A DNA stretch of 64,000 nt from NCBI GenBank assembly GCA_028736075.1, contig CP117875.1, positions 248,001 through 312,000 of the forward strand, written 5' to 3'. Source of the stretch: Chryseobacterium sp. KACC 21268 (GTDB lineage: Bacteria > Bacteroidota > Bacteroidia > Flavobacteriales > Weeksellaceae). Position numbers and translations under genes: made by a program. The notes below the pieces were generated by a model that was not told the DNA's origin, did not search any database, and was given only the letters and a program-made list of their open reading frames with translations. Positions 9,363-17,939 of the stretch are shown here, piece after piece (positions within the stretch are counted from its first letter, which is position 1; each line of letters opens with the position of its first letter).

Positions 9363-9370
9363 CAAAAATA
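9363..9370 (-). promoter_or_regulatory. Possible internal -7 box (TATTTTTG) before the wza-like gene
   Basis: On the minus strand TATTTTTGCA matches TAnnTTTG and lies 15 bp before the ATG at 9348, inside the 30-bp gap after the WecA-like gene. It may give an extra start for the export pair. No -33 box is evident. Confidence 0.3.
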
Positions 9371-9378
9371 TAACAATT

Positions 9379-10485
9379 TTAATCTTTTTTGAATCTCAAT
9401 AAAAATATTGGTAAATAAGCACCTATAAAACCCAAAATCAAGATAATAACCAACAGCTGATTGACATTATAATGTCTAAAAAAATAAGTTACTGTTATGA
9501 TTAATAAAAAGTATGCGATAATATAAGCGGTAGACCTTTTATGAGTCAGTCCAAGATTAAGTAATTTGTGGTGAATGTGATTTTTGTCCGGAGACATAAT
9601 TGATTTCTTGTGATACAATCTTGTAATGATCACTGTAATCGTATCAATAATTGGCAAAATCAAAATAGCGACTGCAATCACAGGAGCCGACTGTAAATGA
9701 TAAAAAACTTCATCCCTTTTTGCGATGAAGATATCAATAAACGAAATCCCTGTAAATACGAGCAAAAATCCTAATATCATAGAACCTGTATCTCCCATGA
9801 AAATCTTCGTACTTCTTTTATTCGATAGATTATAAATCAAAAACCCGAGTGAAGCAGCGATGAGAATTGCACAGAGGATAACCAATGGATCATTATGATT
9901 TCCCAACCTGAAAAAACTGATTCCAAACAGTGCACTCGTGACAACTGTGTAGCTGCCTGCCAAACCATCAATTCCATCAATCAGATTAAAGGCATTAATC
10001 AAAATAATAAAAGTGAAAATACTAAATAGAACACTGATATAGTAATTGATTTCATAAACGCCGAATACGCCAAAGAGACTTCTGATCCTGACATCCGACC
10101 CTATAACCATAAGAGCTGAAACCAGAATCTGAGCCAACAATTTCTTGTAAGCCCGCAAAACCATAATGTCATCCATTACACCAACAAAAAATAATATAAT
10201 GAAGGATGCAAAAAGGAATTTGTAACGGTCAAAAAGTTCGTAAGCAAAGATGGGTGCACAAACACCAAGTGAGAAAAACACGGCTATTCCGCCTAAATTT
10301 GGGATTTTCCTGAGGTGAGAACTTCTTGCACCAGGCTCATCCATCAGGTTTTTTCTTCTGGAAATTTTTATGATAGTTGGAATCGCGAGGTACGTAATCA
10401 GAAAAGAAAAAGCAAACCCCAAAACCATCTTGAAATAGAAAAAAGAGATCCCGTAACTTTCTAGAAAAACTTGGAAATTATTCAT
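9379..10485 (-). CDS. WecA/MraY-family undecaprenyl-phosphate sugar-1-phosphate transferase
   Basis: This 368-residue polytopic membrane protein has about ten hydrophobic segments and the family motifs in order: MDEPGARSSHLRKIPNLGG (residue ~55), NAFNLIDGIDGLAGS (residue ~170, the Mg-binding Asp cluster), FMGDTGSM and the cytoplasmic loop DKNHIHHKLLNLG. Enzymes of this family transfer a sugar-1-phosphate from a UDP-sugar to undecaprenyl phosphate, the first committed step of O-antigen or capsule repeat-unit synthesis. The HIHH loop is typical of WecA rather than MraY. Its place beside the wza and wzc-like genes supports a polysaccharide role. Confidence 0.9.
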   Translation of the reverse strand: MNNFQVFLESYGISFFYFKMVLGFAFSFLITYLAIPTIIKISRRKNLMDEPGARSSHLRKIPNLGGIAVFFSLGVCAPIFAYELFDRYKFLFASFIILFFVGVMDDIMVLRAYKKLLAQILVSALMVIGSDVRIRSLFGVFGVYEINYYISVLFSIFTFIILINAFNLIDGIDGLAGSYTVVTSALFGISFFRLGNHNDPLVILCAILIAASLGFLIYNLSNKRSTKIFMGDTGSMILGFLLVFTGISFIDIFIAKRDEVFYHLQSAPVIAVAILILPIIDTITVIITRLYHKKSIMSPDKNHIHHKLLNLGLTHKRSTAYIIAYFLLIITVTYFFRHYNVNQLLVIILILGFIGAYLPIFLLRFKKD

Positions 10486-10507
10486 TGATGTTTGATGTTT
10501 CTGGATG

Positions 10508-11521
10508 TCAATTTCTACTCATTAATCTCCGGATAAGTCCCTTAAACCCGAAGAAGTACAAGAGATAATATAATTTTTTTTTCAGTGGCAAAGATAATAG
10601 ATAATTCTTACCAAAGCGATTAAATTGCAATATATCTTTAATTTTTAGCCCTTTAATTCTAATGAAATCGTCCAAAAAATGAGACATTTTATAAAAATCT
10701 TCATCTTTTTTCACGAATGCCAAATAGGCCAAAAATGTGTAAACACCTTCCAGAATATGGAAGTTTTTCAATGCAATTGTATGTTTTGAAAACCGACTTT
10801 TTTGAAATGACTGATCTACTGTTTCAACTGCCTTCAAAATATCAAGCCCTTTCATTGTATGACTTTTGCTGATGGAATCTTGCCTTTCCAAATATTGATA
10901 ATGAAAGTTCGAGGTAAAAGCTAAAACATTGCACTCGAGCAAAAGTTGTGGGATCAACTCAATATCCTCAAAATGAATTCCTTTTTTGAATCGTTTTCCA
11001 TTAAACAAATCTCTATGGAAAATCTTATTGCAGGCAAAATAGGAAATATCTGAAAAAACAGAAAGATGATTTTCAAGAACAATTTTCTCGGGAAAACCTG
11101 GCAGTTGGGTCAACTTTTGAGTGACGTTTCCGACCTCATCGACTTTTTGAAGATTACAGATCGCCATTTCCGCTTGATGTTTTTCAGCAAGATTGTACAT
11201 CTCTTCGAACATCGTTTCCGAAACGTAATCGTCGCTGTCTACAAAACCGAGATATTTTCCTTTCGCTCTATCAATCCCGAAATTTCGTGCATCGCTAAGA
11301 CCGCCATTTTCTTTGATGAAACCGAAAACCTGATTCGGATATTTTTGTTGAAAGTCTTCAATAATTTGTTGAGAATTATCCTGACTTCCGTCATTGATGA
11401 CCAAAATCTCAATTTCCTTCAAAGTTTGACCGACCAAGGACAACAGACATTTTTCCAGATATAATTCGACATTATAAACGGGAACGATGATTGAAACTTT
11501 GATAGGAAATTGAGGATTCAT
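10508..11521 (-). CDS. Family 2 glycosyltransferase
   Basis: The 337-residue protein opens with the GT-A signature VSIIVPVYNVELYLEKCLLS, then EILVINDGSQDNS and the metal-binding LGFVDSDDYVSE near residue 95. It is a soluble or peripheral inverting transferase of the type that adds one sugar to a lipid-linked repeat unit. It lies 22 bp upstream of the WecA-like gene and 4 bp downstream of the arginase-fold gene, so all three are probably on one transcript. The donor and acceptor sugars cannot be read from sequence. Confidence 0.88.
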   Translation of the reverse strand: MNPQFPIKVSIIVPVYNVELYLEKCLLSLVGQTLKEIEILVINDGSQDNSQQIIEDFQQKYPNQVFGFIKENGGLSDARNFGIDRAKGKYLGFVDSDDYVSETMFEEMYNLAEKHQAEMAICNLQKVDEVGNVTQKLTQLPGFPEKIVLENHLSVFSDISYFACNKIFHRDLFNGKRFKKGIHFEDIELIPQLLLECNVLAFTSNFHYQYLERQDSISKSHTMKGLDILKAVETVDQSFQKSRFSKHTIALKNFHILEGVYTFLAYLAFVKKDEDFYKMSHFLDDFIRIKGLKIKDILQFNRFGKNYLLSLPLKKKLYYLLYFFGFKGLIRRLMSRN

Positions 11522-11525
11522 ATTT

Positions 11526-12596
11526 TTAATTTCTTGTAAACCTCGGACTTAGAAAACCTCTTTTCGCCTCGTCAAAATCCGAACGCGAGCACGGAATGCA
11601 ATTGTCAATATTCTCATCCTCCCCAAAATACCAAAGATTGCTGAAAACATCGCGCTTGAAAGCATATTGCTCATCCTTGATCAAAACAAAAAATGTTTCA
11701 AAAGACTTCTCTTTCGGATGCGACCTTTGAATATTGATTCCCTCGATCAAATACCAAAGCATCTGCGCCAAAAGCTGATGATTGAGCTGAGAATCAGAGT
11801 AAATATTATAATTGAAAATCCCTACTGACTTCAGTTTTTCACCAAGCCCGATTTCCTTCATATACGCGCAAACTTCCCTCTTATTAAGGCCATTCACTTG
11901 TGGATTGATGGAAAAAGCCTCGTTGAAACTTTCGACAGCATCACAGTTGATGGTCACCAGATCTGCTTTTCGGAAATAAGGCTCGGTTTTCTCGGTGGAA
12001 TTCATCATCTCTGCCAATCGGATAATGTCAAATTGAACTTCTTTAATCAATTTCACAGAATCAGATTCATTCAGATGTTTCTGGTAACCAAGGTGATGAT
12101 AATTTTTTATCGAGAAGTTTTTGGAACCCAAAATCTTGCTTAGGAAATTTGACTCGTGAATATCTTCATCCTGTTTCAGAGAGACCACATTGCTGATCTG
12201 CGTATAATTGATGTCTTTCTGATGAAAACTGAGCGCCGAAAAAAGCGAAAAAGCAAAGTCGTTGCTTCCGCCAATCACAATCGGAATCGCGTGTTTGAAG
12301 TGACAAGCCGACAAAACCTCCTGCAAAATATAATGCGAATCCTGAGGCGTTTTCCCGGAAACCAAATCGCCCAGATCCACAATCGGAATATCAAAATCGA
12401 GTTGAGAAAGCTTATAAAACTCTCTTCGGATCTGCGTAAATTCCTGACTGTCGGCATCGCCGTTTGCACCGCGGTAATCGGACAAAAACAACAAAACAAT
12501 GCTGTCTTCCTTGATCTCGTTGGTGATCTTGTCTCCGATCTGCCAATTCTCGGTTCGGACTTTTCTTGGTGGAATAATAAAATCTTCGAAGTTCAT
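11526..12596 (-). CDS. Arginase/formimidoylglutamase-fold protein, metal ligands degenerate
   Basis: The 356-residue protein aligns by eye with the ureohydrolase family: VLLFLSDYRGANGD near the N-terminus, IPIVIGGSNDFA in the GGxH/N position, and LVTINCDAVESFNEAF where canonical enzymes have SxDxDxxDP. The DAHxD motif expected after the GGSND strand is absent (YTQISNVVSLKQ), and only one Asp of the third motif remains. Flavobacterial proteins annotated as formimidoylglutamase look similar from memory, so this may be a clade-wide catalytically dead or altered branch. It sits within 5 bp of glycosyltransferase genes on both sides, an odd place for histidine or arginine catabolism. Confidence 0.65.
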   Translation of the reverse strand: MNFEDFIIPPRKVRTENWQIGDKITNEIKEDSIVLLFLSDYRGANGDADSQEFTQIRREFYKLSQLDFDIPIVDLGDLVSGKTPQDSHYILQEVLSACHFKHAIPIVIGGSNDFAFSLFSALSFHQKDINYTQISNVVSLKQDEDIHESNFLSKILGSKNFSIKNYHHLGYQKHLNESDSVKLIKEVQFDIIRLAEMMNSTEKTEPYFRKADLVTINCDAVESFNEAFSINPQVNGLNKREVCAYMKEIGLGEKLKSVGIFNYNIYSDSQLNHQLLAQMLWYLIEGINIQRSHPKEKSFETFFVLIKDEQYAFKRDVFSNLWYFGEDENIDNCIPCSRSDFDEAKRGFLSPRFTRN

Positions 12597-12601
12597 TGAT
12601 T

Positions 12602-14161
12602 CTATTTTATAATATTAATGATGACATCTTTTGGCGTCTGTTTGGAAAACTCAACCAACTGATTTCTTACTTTATCTGTATTTTCTTTTTTGATGGAATA
12701 AAATGAAACCGTAGTTCCTCCAGCCATATAATTGTTCTGGATCGTCAGTGTACCGACCTTCGAAAAATAATCTGGCATTTTCACCCATTCATCAAAAACC
12801 AAAGCGACCTCAAAATCATGCAACTTCGCAGTATTGTAAATGTATGCCTGAAGTTTTTTGTTATCGGTAAATTTTCCGTGATCTTCCTTTCGAAGCTTCG
12901 CCACTTCTATGCTTCCGAGTCCGTAGGTATCAAGCAAATGAATATTGTTGAAATAAGTAATAGCGCCAATGTCATTCGCTACCACTTTGGAATTTCCGTA
13001 ATATTTGTGTAGAAAATCCGCCAATTGAATTTGCTGATCGAAAATATTTTTGGACGCATTTGGCTGATGTTTCAGCATAGGAACAAATCGCATTGAGAAT
13101 GTTATTAGCAGCAATATCATCATCGCAAGTTTCAACACTTGATTCCCGACTTTCTTTTGAAAAATATCATCTGCAAGAGGCGCAATTGCAAAAAGAATCA
13201 CAACGACCAAATACGCTTCATAACGAATCAGCCAACCGAAATTTGCGAACAACAAATGAATTGTAAATCCACAAAAGACAACAATTGGAATCGCATTATT
13301 TTTAATTTTATCAATGAAAATACTTTGACCTTTTGATTTGATGAAAATCTGTACTAATAAAATTAATATTAATATTAAAACCGAAATTCCACGATAGCCA
13401 TTTCCGGCAACTCTGGTCAGAAAACCGATAATTCCATCATTGGTATTTCCTTTTAGAATCAATGAGTTTGGGAGAAAAAAAGAACCGTGGTCCAAAGAAA
13501 TCCAACCGTAAATCAAAACCGGCGTCATCGCAAACAATCCCAATGCGATGCTTTGAAAATATTCTTTCTTGATAAAGAAAAGATAGACGCACATAAAAAA
13601 GATGAAAAATAAACTTTCGTAACGGAAACCTGTTGCTAAAATCGCCAGCAAAGCCAGATTAGAGAAATTTCTCGGCGCTTCATCTTCCAAATATTTTTTG
13701 AATGCGAGCAACGCTAAAACCATTGTCAAGGTGTGGAAAACGTGCTCCATTCCTGTCATTATCATCAAATGCAATGGCATTAATAAAACGATTGAAGCCA
13801 AAAAAACCGCGTAGGTCAATTTTGAAAACTGCTTCAGATAATTATGAGAAATCCAAATCAAAAATAGTCCAGCAATCGTATTTGCAACCAACGGAATATA
13901 TTCCCAATTGCCAAAAATCTTAATCAAAATCGCTAACAGAAATGTGAAGAGCGGAGAAGAAGTTGTGGAAGAAAACTCATATTGCGTAATTCCCCAAACA
14001 CTGAACTCTGCAAAGTTCTTAGCCATAGACAAATGAATGTAAGCATCGTCCAGCGGATAAATGTATCGCCCTGCAAAACCAGTCACCGCCTGGATATTGT
14101 AAAAAATCAATAAGGCGAGAATTAGAATTATTGTTATAAGTATGGTCTGTTTTTTCATCAT
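12602..14161 (-). CDS. GT39-like polytopic membrane protein
   Basis: A roughly 519-residue membrane protein with about ten hydrophobic helices and a soluble C-terminal third. An early loop reads RYIYPLDDAYIHLSMAKNF, an acidic first-loop motif like that of PMT/ArnT-type GT-C transferases that use polyprenyl-phosphate sugars. The C-terminal domain (AKVVANDIGAITYFN-like pattern) also recurs in that group. The frame is open to 14245, but that would overlap the polymerase gene; the ATG pair at 14161/14158 fits the 7-bp spacing after the upstream stop. Likely role: sugar transfer on the outer face of the inner membrane. Confidence 0.7.
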   Translation of the reverse strand: MMKKQTILITIILILALLIFYNIQAVTGFAGRYIYPLDDAYIHLSMAKNFAEFSVWGITQYEFSSTTSSPLFTFLLAILIKIFGNWEYIPLVANTIAGLFLIWISHNYLKQFSKLTYAVFLASIVLLMPLHLMIMTGMEHVFHTLTMVLALLAFKKYLEDEAPRNFSNLALLAILATGFRYESLFFIFFMCVYLFFIKKEYFQSIALGLFAMTPVLIYGWISLDHGSFFLPNSLILKGNTNDGIIGFLTRVAGNGYRGISVLILILILLVQIFIKSKGQSIFIDKIKNNAIPIVVFCGFTIHLLFANFGWLIRYEAYLVVVILFAIAPLADDIFQKKVGNQVLKLAMMILLLITFSMRFVPMLKHQPNASKNIFDQQIQLADFLHKYYGNSKVVANDIGAITYFNNIHLLDTYGLGSIEVAKLRKEDHGKFTDNKKLQAYIYNTAKLHDFEVALVFDEWVKMPDYFSKVGTLTIQNNYMAGGTTVSFYSIKKENTDKVRNQLVEFSKQTPKDVIINIIK

Positions 14162-14168
14162 TAATTCA

Positions 14169-15299
14169 TTAGTAACTCCAAAGGTAGTTTTGATATCGAT
14201 CTGGCGTAAATCTTCCTGCTGCACCCTGATACTGAGCAAATACAAAATAATAAAAGATCATAAATCCCACAAAAAACAGGTGCCACATCCATTTTGTATT
14301 TTTGTTATCCATAGAGGCAATAATATTGGGAATTACAAGTGGCGCAAATCCCAGATATGACCCTACGAGCCTGGTAGAAAACACGGGATTACTTCTCATA
14401 ATAAAGTAGAGGCAAACACCTACGACCAGTATATTCCGCATATATTCATAGTAATAGATCCGCCTGCAGGCCGATTTGTCATAAGTAATCAGCAGCAAAC
14501 TGAAGACGAGAATCAATCCATCCATAAAGCTGGATCCAGACGACTCGTAACTGATGTAACCATTGTAACCGTTAGAAACATCCTGCACATTCAGCGTATC
14601 CAGGAAAGATGAGAATGCATTATAAACCTGAAAAGGCGACAGTATCACACAGATCATAATGGAATAGAAAATCCTACTGGAGTTCATCGGGATCGTGACA
14701 AGCCAATACGCCGGCAAGAAGATGATGGTAGATTTGTGAAATCCATACGCCACAAAAAAACATAAAAGGTACCACCAGACTTTCCTTTCCTTGATGAATT
14801 TGAAAGAGATCATACACATCGTCATCCCGAGTGCCTGTCTCATATGCCCACTATCTGCAATGAAATAACTTGGAATAAAGAATATCAGGATGGAAAAGAT
14901 AGGAAACTCTGAGTTCTTGTAAAACACTGCCAACTTCCCACCAATAGTGATAATCGCACAGACCAACGTAAATTCCTTGAAAGGAAAACCAAAAGAATAG
15001 ATAAACTTGTTGAGCATGGCGTACATCCACTCTACATCTATCCTTGATTCCCTAAAAAGCATTTTATCCACCAGCAAATTGTAATCTACTGTCGGAAAAT
15101 ACTCGCTGTACATGGATAGATACACGGGATAATCCGCACCTACATAATTCCTGTAGCCGACAGTGACAATCATGTAAACAGCCACAGTCCAAAATATAAA
15201 TTTCGGAGTCCGTGAATCCTCGTCTCTATTGACTTCCACAAAACTGTAGAGAATCAAAAACACGAAGATAATTGTAAAAATCGGGTGTAAAAATACCAT
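14169..15299 (-). CDS. EpsG/Wzy-like polysaccharide polymerase
   Basis: The 376-residue protein is almost entirely hydrophobic helices. It carries the EpsG-family loop VGYRNYVGADYPVYLSMYSEY near residue 50 and a second loop with GHMRQALGMTMCM, where Arg and Gln are usually kept. Proteins of this family polymerise lipid-linked repeat units or make exopolysaccharide in the inner membrane. It follows the acyltransferase gene after 89 bp that hold a good TATATTTG box, so it may begin a sub-operon running to the wzc-like gene. As in all such polymerases the sequence match is weak outside the loops. Confidence 0.75.
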   Translation of the reverse strand: MVFLHPIFTIIFVFLILYSFVEVNRDEDSRTPKFIFWTVAVYMIVTVGYRNYVGADYPVYLSMYSEYFPTVDYNLLVDKMLFRESRIDVEWMYAMLNKFIYSFGFPFKEFTLVCAIITIGGKLAVFYKNSEFPIFSILIFFIPSYFIADSGHMRQALGMTMCMISFKFIKERKVWWYLLCFFVAYGFHKSTIIFLPAYWLVTIPMNSSRIFYSIMICVILSPFQVYNAFSSFLDTLNVQDVSNGYNGYISYESSGSSFMDGLILVFSLLLITYDKSACRRIYYYEYMRNILVVGVCLYFIMRSNPVFSTRLVGSYLGFAPLVIPNIIASMDNKNTKWMWHLFFVGFMIFYYFVFAQYQGAAGRFTPDRYQNYLWSY

Positions 15300-15335
15300 T
15301 AACTGCCTTTGCTATGTACGTTTTTTTAGAACATC

Positions 15336-15343
15336 CAAATATA
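15336..15343 (-). promoter_or_regulatory. Putative -7 box (TATATTTG) before the EpsG-like gene
   Basis: The minus strand reads TATATTTGGA, a perfect TAnnTTTG match, 37 bp before the ATG at 15299 in the largest gap of this operon. No TTG box is seen at the usual distance. Confidence 0.4.
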
Positions 15344-15388
15344 ATTCTAATTTTAAGATTTATGTGGATTGAGTTTTAATATTAATCA

Positions 15389-16444
15389 TCAATTCTTCTT
15401 TAATTTTTTTACCAAATATAACCTTGCCGGCTCTTCAAAATATCTAAAAGCCAGAGAAGCCATTAGCAAATTAAGCAAAATCAAAAATAACAATTCGAGA
15501 GGAATGGAGATATTTTCATTCAGACTTAATTGATCCATATAATTTTGAAGTGGTTTGAAGAGATAAAAAGCGGTCAGCTGAAACATATAAAATGCAAAAG
15601 AGATATTCCCCAGATAAACCATCTTTTTTGAATCAAAAATCCAGTCAAAATAAGTCGGAAACGACAAGGAATAAATGATACCCGCAAAAACCAACATACA
15701 AAGTGCATCCATCTTATAATCTGTAACGGTGAGAACAAACAAAACAGTCAAACTAAACAGAAAACCAAAGCTCGCCGCAATTTTTGAAAGTGGAAGATCA
15801 AACCTCAGCAAACCTATACTGACCCCAAGAAAAAACTCCGGAATAATCCTTTCCAGACCATTGTAAGTATATTCGTTCAGATCAAAATTCTCAATATTGA
15901 ACCATCTGACAACGAAAAATAAAACCACCACAACAAGAATAATCCGGCCAATTAGTTTATTCATTTTTAGAACGAAAGCCGAAACAACAAATAAGAACAC
16001 ATAAGCAAACCATTCGTCCGACAGACTCCAGGAATGTGTGTTCCAGCTCAGTGCATCATTAAGATTCCAGGCGTGGATCATCAATAGATTTGACACAATA
16101 TGATCTGTCCTGATAATCAAATCTTTCTGATGGAAAACATATTTCCCAACATACAAAAGAACCCCAACAATCAAAAAAGTCAGGATCTGAAGCGGATAGA
16201 TTTTTGCAAACCGCTTGAGGAGAAAATTATAATATTTTTTGAAACTAATCTCTTCCAAAAAGAAACTTTTATAATAGGCATACGTGAGAATAAAACCACT
16301 CAACACAAAGAAAACATCTACGCCCAGATAACCTTTATCAAAAAAGAAATTATCCAGTCCGCCAATATACACGCTGAAGTGGTAAAGAAAAACCCAAAGT
16401 GCCGTGTAGAACCTTAGTCCAGTTAAATTATTTAGCATCGTCAA
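15389..16444 (-). CDS. Acyltransferase 3 family (OafA/YrhL-like) membrane protein
   Basis: The 351-residue protein shows the family hallmarks: LTGLRFYTALWVFLYHFSVY at the N-terminus with the catalytic His in the first helix, then KGYLGVDVFFVLSGFILTYAY. About ten membrane helices follow. Such enzymes add acetyl or other acyl groups to sugars of O-antigens and exopolysaccharides. The gene is 8 bp downstream of a GT39-like gene and upstream of the polymerase, which supports decoration of the repeat unit. An ArAT-like role in antibiotic or lipid acylation is possible but less likely here. Confidence 0.87.
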   Translation of the reverse strand: MTMLNNLTGLRFYTALWVFLYHFSVYIGGLDNFFFDKGYLGVDVFFVLSGFILTYAYYKSFFLEEISFKKYYNFLLKRFAKIYPLQILTFLIVGVLLYVGKYVFHQKDLIIRTDHIVSNLLMIHAWNLNDALSWNTHSWSLSDEWFAYVFLFVVSAFVLKMNKLIGRIILVVVVLFFVVRWFNIENFDLNEYTYNGLERIIPEFFLGVSIGLLRFDLPLSKIAASFGFLFSLTVLFVLTVTDYKMDALCMLVFAGIIYSLSFPTYFDWIFDSKKMVYLGNISFAFYMFQLTAFYLFKPLQNYMDQLSLNENISIPLELLFLILLNLLMASLAFRYFEEPARLYLVKKLKKN

Positions 16445-16452
16445 ATTTTAAA

Positions 16453-17802
16453 TTACCAGTAAAAATTCCCAATCATCTGCATCCCAAACGTCTGGAAAAC
16501 ACACAGGTAAAACAAAATTCTGAATTGATCTGCATTAATATCCTTTAGCAAAATCAAAAAATACGGCACCAAAAACAAACACGCTCTCGCCGTTTCGCCC
16601 GTGCCGTAAGCGCCCGTCAAAAGCATGGCGGATAACGCGGAAATAGCTGAGAAAAATAGAATATTAATCTTCGGATTTCCTAAAACTTCGGTTCCAGATT
16701 TCTTAGAAAAGAAAATGGCTAAAAATCCAAACGACAGGAAAAGAAAGATCTCACCAATATCCTCAAGCCTGGTCATCAAATAAATAAAAGGCTGATGAAA
16801 AAGCCTGAAGCCATCCGGATTTTCGGAATGCGAAGCTTGCAAAAAGGTTTCCAAATGACTGTAACCTGTTGTTGCCCTGATCATCAGAAAAGTCAGAACA
16901 AAAATAACCGTCGCCATCACACTCAGCCAAACAAAGTTCCATTTGCCCTTCAACACAAAATAGAAACTGAAACAGCCTAAAAACGCGAAGAGAAACAGTC
17001 CGGAAAATGTGATCAGATTGGTCAATATCAATCCTAAACTAACCAGTAGAAAAGAAACAACGTCTATTTTATTTTGATTAAAGATCCTTGCAAATCCCAG
17101 AAGAAAAATCAACGTGGAAGTCAGCACCAAAGAATCTATGGAAACCAACAGATAAATATTGACCGATGGAATCACCGCAAAGAGGAGCAACATCCACTTC
17201 TTTCTACTTCCTTCGAAGCCTAGATAATCTAAAATTTTATAAAACAAAGGAAAAGAAAAACAACCAATCGCAAAGAAAACAATAGCCAATGTTTCGATAC
17301 TAGAAATATTCAAAATCCAAAAATGCAAAAGTGTCACAAACGGCGGATGCGTCTTGGTGTGTAGCTGGAAATGTTCCAGATTCTGGGTGAAATCTCTAAG
17401 CCAAACTGCGCCATCTGTAATGTTAATGGCATCAGCATAATATTGTCGTCCTTTCAGATAAAACGGTTGTAAGAAAGCAATGTCGAAATTTCCCTGACTT
17501 AGATTTCCCAAAACCACAAGAATAATAGCCACTAAAAACAAAAGATAAACATTCAGCTTTTCTGAATAGTTGAAAGCTAAAATCCCACTTATCAAAAACA
17601 GAAAGGCGAAGACAAATCCACTCCACAAAAACTGATTGGGATAGATGACAGAGATTGGAAAAAGCGGGCCAGTTCCCGTAAAACCGCCTTGCAGTTGATA
17701 ATAGAAATTGGCACCTGCAATGGCAATCCATATAAAAATTGCAACAAAAAAAACCATCCAAGGGAAGTTTTTCACCGTTGCCCATTGTAATTTTTCTCCC
17801 AT
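16453..17802 (-). CDS. GT39-like polytopic membrane protein
   Basis: About 449 residues with ten or more hydrophobic helices. A first periplasmic loop contains YADAINITDGAVWLRDFTQN and HTKTHPPFVTLLHFW, where His-Pro-Pro after an acidic stretch recalls GT-C mannosyltransferases. The open frame begins at a TTG at 17856, but a TATTTTTG promoter box lies at 17832-17839, inside that extension. The ATG at 17802 (MGEKLQWATVKNFPW) is therefore the likely start. It appears to be the first gene of the polysaccharide transcript. Donor and acceptor are unknown. Confidence 0.7.
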   Translation of the reverse strand: MGEKLQWATVKNFPWMVFFVAIFIWIAIAGANFYYQLQGGFTGTGPLFPISVIYPNQFLWSGFVFAFLFLISGILAFNYSEKLNVYLLFLVAIILVVLGNLSQGNFDIAFLQPFYLKGRQYYADAINITDGAVWLRDFTQNLEHFQLHTKTHPPFVTLLHFWILNISSIETLAIVFFAIGCFSFPLFYKILDYLGFEGSRKKWMLLLFAVIPSVNIYLLVSIDSLVLTSTLIFLLGFARIFNQNKIDVVSFLLVSLGLILTNLITFSGLFLFAFLGCFSFYFVLKGKWNFVWLSVMATVIFVLTFLMIRATTGYSHLETFLQASHSENPDGFRLFHQPFIYLMTRLEDIGEIFLFLSFGFLAIFFSKKSGTEVLGNPKINILFFSAISALSAMLLTGAYGTGETARACLFLVPYFLILLKDINADQFRILFYLCVFQTFGMQMIGNFYW

Positions 17803-17831
17803 CCTGAGTTGTGTTTCGGGTTTTGAAGTGT

Positions 17832-17839
17832 CAAAAATA
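17832..17839 (-). promoter_or_regulatory. Putative -7 box (TATTTTTG) that decides the start of the GT39-like gene
   Basis: The minus strand reads TATTTTTGAC, 30 bp before the ATG at 17802. Transcription from here would begin downstream of the alternative TTG start at 17856, which favours the shorter protein. A TTG 14 bp further up is nearer than the usual spacing. Confidence 0.4.
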
Positions 17840-17939
17840 TTAAAATTAATCCGCAATCTCTAAAATTAAATGCACACAGCCTTACAACCCGGTTTCTTCA
17901 CAAAACCGAATCCTCTTAATTTTAAAAGCTTTTGATGAT

